A DNA stretch of 64,000 nt, from assembly GCF_000219625.1 (NCBI RefSeq), contig NC_018210.1, positions 2,046,001 through 2,110,000 on the forward strand, in the 5' to 3' direction. The position numbers and the translations under genes were made by a program. Every line of letters starts with the position of its first letter. Positions within the stretch are counted from its first letter, which is position 1. The notes beneath the pieces were generated by a model that did not search any database, was not told the origin of the DNA, and saw only the letters and a program-made list of their open reading frames with translations. The DNA comes from Zymoseptoria tritici IPO323. Its lineage: Eukaryota; Ascomycota; Dothideomycetes; Mycosphaerellales; Mycosphaerellaceae. Shown piece after piece: positions 44,383 through 56,700 of the stretch.

Positions 44383-46403
44383 GGTGGATGCCCGTTGGTG
44401 GGGATATGCTGGAAGAGAGGGATAGTGGATGGTCAATGGAGAGAGGGGAGAGCGGAAATCGCCTGATCGTGCAGCAGACCGTCCGACCTTTGTATCGACT
44501 CCTCTTTTCAGAGTGTCGGTGATCCACTTGACAACGTGACCGTTCCAAAGCCACCTCCGCCTACGAGGCTGGTCCAGATCATAACTGGCGTCGGTGTGGT
44601 TCCGCTTGACCTTGCCATGGCCAAAGCAAAACATGGCTTCATAGCCGATCGCGTCGAACCTTGAGGGACTGGTCCCTCGCGGTACATGGCATCGGGATAT
44701 GCAATACCGGCTACTTGCTCGTCAAGTCTGCCATGGCACATTGCTATTGGTCGGCTTTAACTCTGCATGATTTGATGCATCCGAGCGGACCTTCAGCTCG
44801 CGTGTGGGTCGATAGTCCTCGCACTGGCCCGCGGGGTCTGATGATGGGGAATCTGGGGAAATCGGCGCGATGTGGATTCAGAGGCGTATAGCCGGTACCC
44901 GATGGTATGCCAACCTTTCGAGGTCTTGCGATGAACAGATTACTGAGAAGATGAGGCATCTCTTCCTTCGCAGTATGATCAGGTCAGCGTGAGGTGCTCG
45001 ATCCTCGGTGGGAGCTCCGTGAAATGGAAGATTTCGAGCAGATCTACAGGTACTGCGTAAGGGCGGGAGAGCTCCGAGGGTGAAGCTCGCCGATCGGAAA
45101 CACGGAAGAAGGGACTCTTCGGTAATAAGGTAAATGCGGTCCTTCCATGCAGACGGAATCGCGCGCATCAGCTCCATCGCGTCGCTCGGAAACGGAACCA
45201 CAACTGCACAGCTTGTGTCTTTGTCGGAGTCTGCTTGCCAACGGCAAGCTTCGATGGTATTGAGGCAGCATTTTGATGGCTGGAGAGAGGAGATGCTCAT
45301 CTTGGCGACATACAGCATCATTCTTGAACGTCTGTGTAATCGGTAGAGCCGGTGAGGTCGAGCGTCTCATTCTTCGAAAGTTCTCGACGGTCCAGGATGG
45401 CAAGATGGAGAAGCGGACGGAGTCGGACTGGCCACGTTCCGCTCGTGCTAATCAGGTTCCGGCCTGCGGATTTTGTGCTACTTGGTGTGATTCGAGTAGT
45501 ATACCAGTTCCCAACATGTCGTCAAACAAGGGCTGATGAAGCACACCATCGATGAAGAGAAGGAGGAAATGTAGACGATGAGAGACCGTAGCGTCGCAAG
45601 ATTTGCAGCAAGGATCAAAAGTCTGAGCGACATGGATGGGCAGCGACGAATGAGCAGGCTAGGCATTGTGCGAGACTTTTCCTTGAAGAAAAAAGAAAAA
45701 AAGACCTCAAGCGTTGCACGGAAGGACAGGTCGATCGCTTGATTTGCCCCAGTGACAGCGTCGAAGCGAGTCCTGTTCCTCCTTTACCGCCTCCTCCTCC
45801 ATCGCGATACGCTTCTACGAACACCTCTCAGCCAAGGGCAAACATTGTCGAAAGATCGGACATCATCCTCCTCTCCAAGCACGACCACGGTATCGCGCCC
45901 CAGGCGAGTCTGCGGGACCGATCGCTTGCGTAAGGACCGACACCTTGTCGTGAAGAAAAGAGCCAATAGCAGAGTCATTTCCGCCTGCTAATGGGCCAAA
46001 AACATTCCTCAAGCAGGGTGAAAGAATCCCATCGACCTCTGACTCAGTCTGCTCCAGCCGATAACAGCATCCCTATCCATCCCTCAATCGGCGCGTCCAG
46101 TCCATCTCGTGGAGGAACCTCTGCGCACGAAGCGATCGTGCAATGAGCAGCGCAGGAGTTCAAGCTCTGGTGATGGGCAGGATCATGTCGACCACTTCGG
46201 AACCACTGACGACGTGGTCATGGATCTATCGGCCTGTACCCTCCACTCGTACTGAAAAGGTTCCAGGCAGACCAGCGCCCACTTCTGGAAGAACCTTTCT
46301 GGACCACTGAGGATGAACGGTTCTGGCACCTGTCCAGTGATTTCGGCCGTCCGGATTTTGCATGCAGCATCTGACAGACCAGCCAGGTCACACGCCGGCC
46401 CCT
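44383..46403. other. 2-kb stretch without a confident gene
   Basis: A 147-codon minus-strand frame (45321-44878) includes FPSDAMELMRAIPSAWKDRI and YLITEESLLPCF and might be a short gene, but I see no family and no support beyond length. The rest shows nothing. It includes the promoter of the acetate-transporter gene. Confidence 0.35.
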
Positions 46404-47119
46404 CTACCGCTTGCGCGAGCCCAGCTGCACCCTCCCATCCCTCTCAAGTTCCCGCCCCTCCTCCTCCTTGAACCTCTCAACCGCCTCTCTCGCAACCTGC
46501 CTCCACGCTCTCCTCTTACCCTCCTCCGGATCCGGTCTCCTCGGACAACTCACCGAATAACACTTGCCTCCCTTCCTACACGTCGACGAATAGCACTTCG
46601 TCAGCATCTCACAAACACCATGAACCTCCACCGGCCCCTGAACAAACTGATACAACTCAAACCGATTGTCTATCAGCTTACATCTACCTTCAACCTGGCG
46701 GAACATCCCCTCGACCTCTAGCGCTCGACCGACGAAGCATGCGAGATTTCGATCCGACGTTCGGAGGATGGAGGAGAGAATGCCGACAGCTTGGAGGCCG
46801 GTGAAAGTGTTTTTGTAGACTTTTCATCGCGGACGCGGGTCTGCAAGGTGAGACGATGGAACAGAGCTGCTGCGACTTCGGATAGGAGTGCGCCGTGGAC
46901 TTGGGAGAGATGGGAGTTCGTGGCGGCGACGTGGACTCTCAGAACGAGCGGGCTTGGAGGGTTCTGCGATCCTGCCGGCGGGTCGGTGGTACATTTCATG
47001 TGTAGATCGATGGCGTCGAGGTTCATCCATGGCCAGTAGGATTTAGCAGTAGTCGTGGTGTGCAGATGATTGTTCACGATGCTAGTCAGCTGTTTCTCCG
47101 TCAAGCGATAGAACGGCAT
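46404..47119 (-). pseudogene. Rom2-like Rho1 GEF fragment (DEP region), frameshifted
   Basis: From ATG 47119 (MPFYRLTEKQL) the frame reads LLSEVAAALFHRLTLQTRVR then, after a one-base slip near 46820, VYKNTFTGLQAVGILSSILR, TSDRNLACFVGRALEVEGMF, IDNRFELYQF and a CYSSTCRKGGKCYSVSCPRR cysteine motif, ending in a charged helix at 46404. This order is that of the DEP segment and the region just before the DH domain in fungal Rho1 exchange factors of the Rom2 type. The DH, PH and CNH domains that would do the exchange reaction are absent. The slip is in a run of A residues (four where five would keep frame). It looks like a partial gene duplicate that has decayed, or a short DEP-only derivative. Confidence 0.65.
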
Positions 47120-47161
47120 TGTGGCGAGGTGGGCTGACGGAGTGTGAGCTCTGCCTCGCAA

Positions 47162-48103
47162 TCCCTAGAGCGAGCAGCAAAGTAGCGAGGTGGATGTAGA
47201 AGAGGTGAGGTGAGTTCGAAAGAACAGGTCCGCATCAAGGCAGATTCACACAATCCTCGTACAACGCCACCACCACTAGTGCTCGTCCTTTCCTCCTCTC
47301 TTCTCATCCCTCTTGTCCCTCTCCGTCCTTGCTCTCCGCCTCGTATACATCCTTGCGGATTATCCTCTCCAGCTTCTCCCTGTCCTCCATCCTGCTGGTA
47401 TCTCCAATCGCTCATCCCAGCCCGGCTTCTCACTCCATCGTCTCGTCGCTCTCTCTTCCCACTTCCCATCGACAAGCTCAATGACCTCCATCATCGACTC
47501 TCATCTTCAACAGACCGATCAAACCGCCTACCAGCCACCAAGACATCACATCTTCACATCTTCACATCTTCAAATCTTCACACAGCTGCTCAACGAAGGA
47601 AGACCGTGATCGCAGGTTTCAGGTTGTTATCTACAGCAGTAAGTGGAGAGCACAGACGACACACCGCGCACCGGCCCAAATTACATCCAACAACAAGAAA
47701 AGAAAACCCGGGGGGAGAATCAAAATCATGCACAATCCAAAAAAGGACTCGAAGCCAGAGAAGAGCAGGAATCGTTGCACCAGAAGGAAAAAGAGTACAT
47801 CGAACTCGAGCGCGAGCAGTTATTCCTTTGAAAAAAATCTTTCATTCACTCTTCTGTCCATTCTCTCCCTCTGTCGGATTCCTATGCAACTATGCATCTA
47901 TGCAAAAAAATTACACATGACACATCATCTGCCTTCTGCCGTTGACTTGACATCCATTGCCACCCTTGGGCAGGCCTCCTCCTCTATCACTCTCCGACTG
48001 CGCTGTCTCGCAGCCATTCATTCTCGCCCATCCACAAAAAAAAAGGAAAGAGGAAAAATATACAAATGCCAAAAGAACAACAGTCACAAGGAAAACGTCG
48101 TCT
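47162..48103. other. low-complexity intergenic
   Basis: C/T-rich and A-rich tracts dominate. No credible gene; it contains the 3' flank of the tyrosinase gene. Confidence 0.45.
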
Positions 48104-51100
48104 CTACAAGCAGAAAGCAATCATAGCACCCATGCCTGCAATCACCACACCCGCAGTCTTGACACTGCTCGCCGCGCCGGTGTATGAGACTGGCTTGGTC
48201 GGGTTGACTTGTCCACCAGTTCCGGTTGTGTGATACATCGGTGCGGTTCCGTTGCCTGCAGAAGGAGTCGGGTAGATCGCGTCCGCTTCGGAGGATGAAG
48301 CAGCGCTGGGAACGGGGTATGGTGCGGCAATGGGTTGGGTTCCCGCTGGTGATGAGGCGATTGGGTGGCTCTCGACGGCTGCGGGGGGTGTCTCGACAGC
48401 AGGAGCGGGAGCAGAAGGGTATGCAGCTGGTGGCGCCTCTTGAGCAGGAGCGGGAGCAGAAGGGTATGCAGCTGGTGGCGCCTCTTGAGCAGGAGCGGGA
48501 GCAGAAGGGTATGCAGCTGGTGGCGCCTCTTGAGCAGGAGCGGGAGCAGAGGAGTATGCAGCTGGCTGCGTCTCAACCGCTGGGTGAGTCTCGACGGCCG
48601 CTTCTGGGGTAGAAGAGGCAGTGACGTAGATGGTCTCGGTCTCCTGCACAGTGGTAGTGGTCGTGATGGCGACGCAAGCCTGCTCAGTGGGAGCAGAGCC
48701 GGTGGGAGCGACCTCAGCAGGAGCGGTGGCTGGGCCAGAAGGAGCGCCCATGGGAGACGGGGTAGCAGTGCCAGGCACAATGTCAGTACCGTAGGCTGGC
48801 GCGGAGCCGTGAGCCTTGGTTGCGTAAGCTGGAGCATTTGCGTTGGCGGTTGAGCTGCCAGAGTTGCCACTGTCATAGCTGGGAGCAGAAGAGGAAGATC
48901 CGCTGTCAGAAGAGACGCCGCCGGACGAGGAGCCACTGTCAGACGAGCCACCTCCCGAAGACGATCCACTGTCCGAAGAATCACCACCGGAAGGAGAGCT
49001 ACCATAGCCAGGAACAGAGACTGAGTTTCCAGCCTGGTTCTGCTCGACACTTCCAAAGATGGCCTCGTTGGCACCACCCTTCTTGTCCTTGGTGACATCA
49101 AGCTGAGGAGTAAAGTCGGACCAAGTAGGGAGGCTTCCGATGTCGTTGGACTGCGATGTGAGGGAAGAGTAGACGGAAGCCTTGAAGCCCTCGACAGAGT
49201 CGACGTCGACCTCCTGACCGTCCTTGACAATGCGCCACTCGACGTTCTTAGTGAGGTATGGGAGGATGATGTCAAAAGCCATGTTGAGGAGGTTGCCGAT
49301 GGTGACCTTGGAGCGAAGGGTGCGAGTGAGAGGGATGGATCCAGTGACGATGAGGTCGTTACCAGCCATGCCTTCAGGGTTGGCGAGCACACCCATCATA
49401 CCGGCGAGGTTGTCATCGGTAACCCAGGTGGAAGGGTTGTCCGAAGATGGCGCGCCGTTGAAGACAAAGACGTAGTACGAACCGTTGAGAGCGTAGCGAG
49501 GGGTTTGGATGTTGCAGGCATACTCGTACGCCGCACCGCTGCTGTCCAAGAAAGATTCCATCAGATTGTCGACACCGCCAACGAGAGAGGAGATCAACGG
49601 GAAGAAGCCGGAGGAAGTTGGGTAGCCGGGTGGCTTGATGCCAGATGCTGCTTGGGTGCCGCTTGGGAGGAGAGAGTTGCTGCCCGGGCGGGTGAGGTTG
49701 TTCAAAGAGCCGGTGATGGGGTCGAGGAGTCCACCCAGAGGGCCACCGTTGCTGCTGCTGCTACCAGAGTTGCTGCTGCCGCCGAGTGGGCCGCCAGTGC
49801 TGCTGCCAGCATCACTGCTACCTGCATCGCTGCTACCTGCATCGCTGCTGCCGGCGTTGCTGCTGTCGCCGACGTTGTTCTTGCTAGCGGTGCCTCGACC
49901 GGCATTGCTGGAGCTGTCGGAGGTGGTTTCGTTGGAAGCCGGAGAGGCAATCTGCGCCGAGATCGAGCCAGCGGTCAAAGACGGAGAGCGTCCATACAGA
50001 GCATTGACAAATTTGGTAATGCTGTTCTTGGAGCCATCAGAGGTGGTGAATTCAGGATAATCGTATCCCAAGTTGGTCCAGTCCTTGGCGTCGTTGGAAG
50101 TCCAGTAGCTGTTGGCGTCCTTGTTGAAGGGTTTGAGCGGGTAATCCATGTTCAGCTGAGCACCGGTTGGGATGGTCCAGGTGGAGTGAGGAGCCTTCTG
50201 CGAAGCGCCCCACTTGTCGGCGTGAATGGTCTGCCAGAGTGCAATGATGCGGTCGACATTGGCGTGATGGAGCCAGAAAATCGGATCGTAGGTGGACAAT
50301 GGGAGATAAGTCAAGTGACCACCAGAAACGCCGTTCGCGCCGGCACCACCGGCAAGAGTGTGGACGTTGTTGTGAATGCTCTCGATCGAGTTGGCGCACT
50401 TGGCAGTGGCACCAGCCTGGTCGTTGGAAAAGTGCATCCAATCATCACAAGCAGTCAACAACTGGTAGACCTGGTCGCGGAGGGAGGCACTCTGAGCGGC
50501 CATGTTGGCAGCCGCTTGGTCGTTGTTGGATTCGGCAGAGTTACCGTTGGTGCTCGGGTAGCGGTAGGTTTGAAGCCACGTGGTGAAGACCTCGTAATAG
50601 TTGCTCGAAACCTCCTGCGAGGTGAAGCTGAACTTGTAGAGCGGGTTGTCAATCGTCTCCTGGCCGTTGGGCCCCTCGATGGTGATTTGCGACTCGGTGA
50701 TGTATGTGGGAAGGGTGGTCGAGTTGGACTCTGATGTGGAAGCCCAGTCCCAGAATGGCAGACGAAGGACACCGGCAGCAGCGACCATGCGATCACGAGA
50801 TGCGGCCGGGTATGATTGGGCGACGGTCTGCGCAATGGCGAGGAACTTTTGCTCGAAATGGGCGAGGTAGACTCTGTGCCAGGTGGGAAAGATGATCATG
50901 TCGTGAGTACCGAAACCCATGGCGTTGCTGCAGGTATCGCACTTGCTGACACCGTTGGCATCCTCGTAAGGAACACCATGGATGGAGGACACGCCGTAGT
51001 ATCCATCCATGTCATCCGCGCCGGCCTGCTGCCACTTGCTCATGGCCTGAATGTAGAGAGACCACTCATCGGGACGAGTGGCCAGGTTGCCAATCTCGAG

Positions 51101-51268
51101 ACGGGGTTGGACGCCGCCAGTTGCGCCGGTGGTGATGTCGACAGAGCCAGCCTGTCGTTTGGCGAAAGCGTGTGGTGGGGAAGGAGAAGAAAAGTCGGAA
51201 GAAGCGCTGGCGCTGGCGGCGGCGGCGAAGAGAGTGACGCCGGCCGCGAAGGAGGTGGTGAAGAGCAT
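48104..51268 (-). CDS. tyrosinase with Ser/Pro-rich stalk and GPI-type C-terminus
   Basis: Intronless, 1054 residues from ATG 51268; the frame extends upstream, but this Met begins a signal peptide (SFAAGVTLFAAAASASA). Type-3 copper centre: CuA histidines in SSIHGVPY, GFGTHDMII and WHRVYLAHFEQ; CuB histidines in SIESIHNNVHTLAGG and PIFWLHHANVDR. Tyrosinases oxidise phenols to quinones, as in melanin formation. After residue about 500 come long Ser/Asp/Gly-rich linkers, a conserved-looking domain (about 620-790, as in large fungal tyrosinases), then a Ser/Gly and Pro/Ala stalk with 15-residue repeats. A hydrophobic tail (SVKTAGVVIAGMGAMIAFCL) follows a small-residue site. That end looks like a GPI attachment signal, which would place the enzyme on the membrane or wall. 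Most fungal tyrosinases lack it. Confidence 0.9.
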   Translation of the reverse strand: MLFTTSFAAGVTLFAAAASASASSDFSSPSPPHAFAKRQAGSVDITTGATGGVQPRLEIGNLATRPDEWSLYIQAMSKWQQAGADDMDGYYGVSSIHGVPYEDANGVSKCDTCSNAMGFGTHDMIIFPTWHRVYLAHFEQKFLAIAQTVAQSYPAASRDRMVAAAGVLRLPFWDWASTSESNSTTLPTYITESQITIEGPNGQETIDNPLYKFSFTSQEVSSNYYEVFTTWLQTYRYPSTNGNSAESNNDQAAANMAAQSASLRDQVYQLLTACDDWMHFSNDQAGATAKCANSIESIHNNVHTLAGGAGANGVSGGHLTYLPLSTYDPIFWLHHANVDRIIALWQTIHADKWGASQKAPHSTWTIPTGAQLNMDYPLKPFNKDANSYWTSNDAKDWTNLGYDYPEFTTSDGSKNSITKFVNALYGRSPSLTAGSISAQIASPASNETTSDSSSNAGRGTASKNNVGDSSNAGSSDAGSSDAGSSDAGSSTGGPLGGSSNSGSSSSNGGPLGGLLDPITGSLNNLTRPGSNSLLPSGTQAASGIKPPGYPTSSGFFPLISSLVGGVDNLMESFLDSSGAAYEYACNIQTPRYALNGSYYVFVFNGAPSSDNPSTWVTDDNLAGMMGVLANPEGMAGNDLIVTGSIPLTRTLRSKVTIGNLLNMAFDIILPYLTKNVEWRIVKDGQEVDVDSVEGFKASVYSSLTSQSNDIGSLPTWSDFTPQLDVTKDKKGGANEAIFGSVEQNQAGNSVSVPGYGSSPSGGDSSDSGSSSGGGSSDSGSSSGGVSSDSGSSSSAPSYDSGNSGSSTANANAPAYATKAHGSAPAYGTDIVPGTATPSPMGAPSGPATAPAEVAPTGSAPTEQACVAITTTTTVQETETIYVTASSTPEAAVETHPAVETQPAAYSSAPAPAQEAPPAAYPSAPAPAQEAPPAAYPSAPAPAQEAPPAAYPSAPAPAVETPPAAVESHPIASSPAGTQPIAAPYPVPSAASSSEADAIYPTPSAGNGTAPMYHTTGTGGQVNPTKPVSYTGAASSVKTAGVVIAGMGAMIAFCL
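48403..48582 (-). repeat. 45-bp in-frame tandem repeat in the tyrosinase stalk
   Basis: Four copies of a 45-bp unit, three nearly identical and the last diverged, encode PSAPAPAQEAPPAAY. The unit length is a multiple of three, so copy number can change without breaking the protein. Confidence 0.92.
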
Positions 51269-53455
51269 GCTGGCGATATCGAGGAGTATTCGAATAGAGG
51301 TGAGGTTTCGATGATGATCGCGCGCACTGATGCTCGTCGGGGAGGAGGTGAAGTCGAGTCGTATGAATCCCGGTGACTCGTGAGGTAAGTGCGTTGGAAG
51401 AAGCTGTTTCAATGAATGGCTAGCAGGGTCGATGCCCGCTGATGGTTGTTGGTGGTTGTTTGGTTTGTTGAAGGAAAGACTGGACAAAGAAAGCACACCG
51501 CGCAAAGGGAAAGAGCGGTGGTTTCACTGAGTGAAGAGAAGATGTCCGAGAAGAAGGGACAAGAAAGCGGGAAGGAGGGAAGGAGAGACGGGAGAGCAAA
51601 CAAATCAAGACGGGAAGGAGATGCGAGGGAAGTGGATGCGTCAAGATGGGATGATGTATGCGGAAAGACAGGCCGAGAAGAGAGAGAGAGAGAGAGAGAG
51701 CAGCAGCAGCGGAAACACCGACAGAGACAGTTCCATCGCTCCCGGCACCAACGGCAGAGCAGGACAATGGCGTTTGCAGGAGGAGGAGGAGCAGCGGCAT
51801 CCACTGGTCGTCAAGATGGATGATGAAGTGGATCCTCTCCAACGACGATGCACAACGCGTGTCACACCGATATTGATTCGAATCGTGAATCAAATGGACG
51901 ACATGTTCCCTTGAATCCACGTCAATATCGCATCCACTTGGGAGTGGTAGTTCAGGAGAAGTCGGTCGCGGATCGACGTTGGTCAATTCCACCAGCGGGC
52001 GCCAAAACGGACAGGGGTTTGGTTTTACAGGGCAGGGCAAGCCGACAGCCGGCCGAACATTGAGTTGAGATCCACCTTGAACTTCTTCATTTCGATGTTG
52101 AGGATCTCTCTTTCCCGTTGTGACAATTCTCCGTCGATTACGATCTTGCACACAGACATTTCTTGACAGAATCACAGCAAAGTGAAGTCGTTAACTCTCC
52201 TCGATCTTTAGCACTCAGCACTCTCACCCATCCAATGTCTCCCGTACCTGCATCACAGAGTCTTCCCTCCAAATCCCAAACGGGACCCTCCGACCAATGA
52301 CGAAGCCGCGCGGCACCGTGTCATGAAACGACCCACTGGACATCGGGCGTTTCGCTCGTTCGAGTGACGTTGAGGTACCCACTCCACTTCCACTGCTTCT
52401 CGCATCTCGCAAAGAAAGATGAAAGAGAGGCTTGGGCTTGGGGAGAGTACGACGTGCGACAGGCGATGATCTTCATCTGTCGTGCCGAGTGTCCATCACT
52501 TTCCACCATCTCATTTCTGTTCGCACAACACGGCTAGACCAACAAATGCCTCATCCGGGAGAAGCATCACAGCGCATTTGCATTCACCATCACCTCAAGA
52601 GCGGAATACTCTCCGTGCCTCCTCAACCTTGCGAAGCGCCGCAGCACCACAGCTCCACCATCGACAGATAAATTCTCCGCCGCCGTGTCACCAAAGTGCG
52701 GCTCACCGACATGACGCCTTCCAAGACACAAGATCCTTCTCCACTCCTTCGGGTTCGGACCACAACAATATATTGATTACGACAGAACAGAACGGCTGCG
52801 CCTCGAATTGCGTGTTCCTTTCTTCATCTCAATATTAATCCTTCTTCCTTCCCGTCAACTTCAAATCTCCTCCACATGTCGTGGCTTGGAAATCTTGCGA
52901 GTTTGTACTGCCGACTTATCCGGACGAGCCCTCACTGCTCGGATGTGGGAGATCAGGCGATGACTTTGGACATCAAGGAGATGTTTACTGATTCTTCTTC
53001 GACAAACCCTTCTTACGCGAGCTGAACTGGAACTGCGAGTCTGCTGAGAAAGCCACAGCCCTCAAAGTCCACGCGGCCAAGTCGCATTCTCCATTCAACG
53101 CACAACTCATCCGGACTGGTTGCCGCTCCATCGAAACTCTTCACAATCGCAACAGCACACCAAGCCCTGCCCTAGCCAAGCAAGACCGTTCGTATCACCA
53201 TCTTGGACAAGTCGAAGCGAGATGGCATCACTCCATTCTCCTCTTCCTTCATCGCGTGGTTCATCGTATTCCCAGATTCGTCTCTCATCCATCCGAGAAT
53301 AGGTGAGTCATCAAGGTGAGACCGTCGCACACGACTGCACGCAGTGTTTCGTACAACCATGTCTGCTCGAGCGAATGCAGTCACGATGAAGAGAGCCTCC
53401 TATGTGCGACGCGACGGCGGCCGTTCGGAAGTGAAACATGACGTTTCTGCATCTT
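51269..53455. other. gene-free stretch up to the retrotransposon
   Basis: It contains the tyrosinase promoter and leader. Frames of 60-125 codons occur on both strands but are low-complexity; no gene is supported. Confidence 0.4.
51679..51700. repeat. (AG)n microsatellite
   Basis: Eleven AG dinucleotides about 410 bp upstream of the tyrosinase start codon. Confidence 0.95.
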
Positions 53456-53460
53456 CAAGG

Positions 53461-53698
53461 TGTCGATCTGTTAGCGTTGATTTATGAAACAGGGTAAGAC
53501 CAGGGATATTGACTCCAACAGCCTAATTACGTAGTTAGTGTCCTATATGATATTATAGGATATTGGCGATAAGACCCTAACCCCTTTTGGGTATTTGGAA
53601 TCACGGCGTCTATATAGTCTTTAGGTCGATAACCTTAAGAAACATATAGTTTTTCTTAATCTTGAAGTTCACCCCTACATTGCACTACTTAATTAACA
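53461..53698 (+). repeat. 5' LTR of the copia element
   Basis: It begins TGTCGATCTG and ends AATTAACA; 238 bp, aligning base for base with the 3' LTR. It follows the target-site copy CAAGG. The primer-binding region that should come next (around 53700) is GTTATAAGCCCGGTTTCGAC; I could not match it to a tRNA with certainty. Confidence 0.95.
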
Positions 53699-53719
53699 GT
53701 TATAAGCCCGGTTTCGACT

Positions 53720-56700
53720 TAAACAACAAGATTAAAGACAAATTCGCATTAACAAGCAATAATAGAAGGTCTTAAGCTAGACTCGTTAGGTTTTCTAACC
53801 GTAATAGGACTAAAGCGTCGAGAAGTCGTCTGCACCGATTAAACTAAGTACGATAAATGGTACCTAAATACTAAGTCGGCGGCAATTAACAACTATGTGT
53901 AGCAATATATACGAGAGACAACCCTAACAGTTAAAGACGGTATAGCCGTAGACCGAACTCTAGAACTAAAGGTCCTAAACATACCGAACAAGACGGATTT
54001 GGGCCTTATAGACACTTAACTTCTGGAAGGCGAGAACTTTATAAAGTAGCAACAAAATGAAGCTATTTTCGACTCTAAAATAAAGAACTATACCAGAGAA
54101 TCTATTATCTACGAGACGTTTAGGAAGAAGAAAGAAGATTTCAAAAAATACTTTAGCCGGACTATTCCGTTAACGTACCTAGACGACCTTAACGATCAGT
54201 CTAGGATACTAGCAAGCTGGATAGACTTCGTAACTAAGACATTCGCGCCGGACGACGTAACGAGGCGTAGAATGCTTTTTAAATAACATAACGACCTGTT
54301 GTCTAGACCTAAGTCGTCTAACATCCTTATGCACCTGCAGAAGTGGATTAAGCTTAAAAAGAAGATGGTTAGAGGACACTATCCGGCCGCTAGCATCCTA
54401 AAAGACGACTTCGTGCGGATAGTAGAAGACAAGATTAATGTTACTACAGGAAGACTGTTAGCGAGCAAGAATAATCTTAGTTAATACGTTTACGACGTAA
54501 CTATGTTTATTAACAGAGATCCTAGCAACTTGGCTAAGCAGTTCCGTGCAAACGCTACGTTTGGGTCTAAAGAGGCTTAAATTACCGGAACAGGTTAGGT
54601 AACATTTAACGTAACGACTAATTCAGGGGATTAAAACAGAGGGAACAGGCCTAATAACAAGGACAGGACCTGTCGACCGTATACGGGTAAAGACGCCGAC
54701 AAAGCGTATCTAAAACCAGGAGATTGTCCTATCGTCAACTATCGTCTTCGACCTAATAAAGCCGACATAACAAAAGAGGATAAGAAATTCCTCGACAACT
54801 ACCAGAACGTCCTTAAGAAGGACAAGGCCAAGTGCCTCTAGCAGATGAAGTTCAGAGACCCTATTGCTATAGGACTAAAGGATTACTATAAGATTACTAA
54901 GGTACTAAAGGAATGGACTAGGTCCGGAACACCTAGTTCAAGTGGGACAATCGTCTCTAACGAACTAAAGACGTAGTATAGCAGTTACGCTATTAGAGCG
55001 GTAACTTAGTTCAGAGTAATGTCGACTAAAGCTTACGACGAGAAAAATCGATAGCTTCTAGATAGTAGCTCGAACATTCATATCGTAAACAATCCAACTG
55101 TGGCGGGATTTAAGGTCGTTAATATACTATACAACGTGTCGATTTACACCGGGAACTAACAGATAAAGGCTGCTGCAAGAGGCACGGCAAAAGTGCAGTT
55201 CCTATTACCCTTAGGCAAGCCGATCACGCTATTACTAAGGGACGTCCTATATATACCCGGATTTCACGTTAACATCGTGTCGACTGGGCTGTGCAGAGAC
55301 TTCGGCCTCTTCTTAGACGAGAGGACCGACAACTAGATAGATGAATCCGGAGCAGTTGTTGCTAAAATCAAGCGATATAGCGGCTTACTATACCTAAACC
55401 TGGCGACTACGCCGAAAGTAAGGATTAAAATTATTAACTAGCTACTTAACGAGAACAGTTAACCCCTAAGCGTCGAGATGGCGTTAAAAAGGGATTGACT
55501 AGCTGATCAAACACGGCTCGTCGCCTTCGCGACGAACAGCAGGGCTGCGAGACGACCTAGAGTCCTCTCTCAGGCCTAATAGCACTAAGTTATAGGCCAC
55601 ATTGGGGGTGATTGTATATTAGAACTCTATCGAGCCGCTAAAGGCGTAGAGTATCTAAAAGATAGAGATGCGGCCCCTAAAATGTATAAATGCTACTTAT
55701 GCGCCTAGAGCAAGTCGAAAAGAATCGTTTCTCGAAGAAAACCGGTTAAGATCAGGATGCTAGCACCTTTTTCCGACGTTGCGGCCGATATCGTAGAATT
55801 CAACATAGCAAAGAACGGAGATAAATACATGTTTTACGCCGTAGATTTAACGACATACCTACACTTCGTTTGGACGATGCCGAACACTAATTAAGCGAGC
55901 CTGGTACGATGCTTCGAGGAACTTCAGACCTTTATAAAGAGTATAGGTCGTGAAATATTCGCCCTTAGATCGGACGTAGACCCCAAGTACGGATTGATGT
56001 TTTAGTCCGCACTCCGCAAGGGATTAGTAATGTAGAAGCCCTTAGCACCGTATACGCAAGCACAGGACCTAGCAGAACGAGCCGGCGGCGTTATCGTCGA
56101 GATGGCAAGGACACTAATTATTAAATTAAGGCTCCTAAAGGATCTCTAGAATAAAGCCTGCGTAATAGCAGCCTACATTATAAACAGGGCCCTAACGCAA
56201 GTATTAGGTTACAAATCCCTATAGGAAATAGCGACAAACTAGAAGCTAGATATCGCCTACATCTATGAGTTCGGGTCGAGAGCGTATGCACACAAAACTA
56301 ATCCAAAAGACGTCCCTAAAAGGGAGAAGATAATAGAGCGAGCAAGAATCGGATACCTAGTCGGGTTCGAGGGACACAACATATTTCGAATCTAGATTCT
56401 AAGCCTAGACAGGGTGATTAGGACAAGAGATATAGTGTTTAACGAGAAGATGAAGTACGAAGGACTCTACGACTTTAATCTGAACATAGTAGTACTACTT
56501 AATCTTGCGATTAATGTCGAACTAGACTACGCTGCAGAAGCATATTAATTTTATAACCTACAAGAGGCTATGTATATAAGCTACATCGCTAGATAAGGTA
56601 ATAAGGTCGAAATTCCGGAATCCTTCCGAAGAGGTGCTCTAATTTAAGACGACAGTAATGTCGAATACACAATCCCCTACAACAGACCTAAAGAGATGCG

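Noticed and set aside
48142..49392. A 416-codon frame on the same strand inside the tyrosinase gene
   Set aside because: It is an out-of-frame shadow of the Ser/Pro-rich stalk; the tyrosinase frame is continuous through it.
49505..50734. A 409-codon plus-strand frame opposite the tyrosinase
   Set aside because: It is the complement of the GC-rich tyrosinase coding sequence with no motif of its own.
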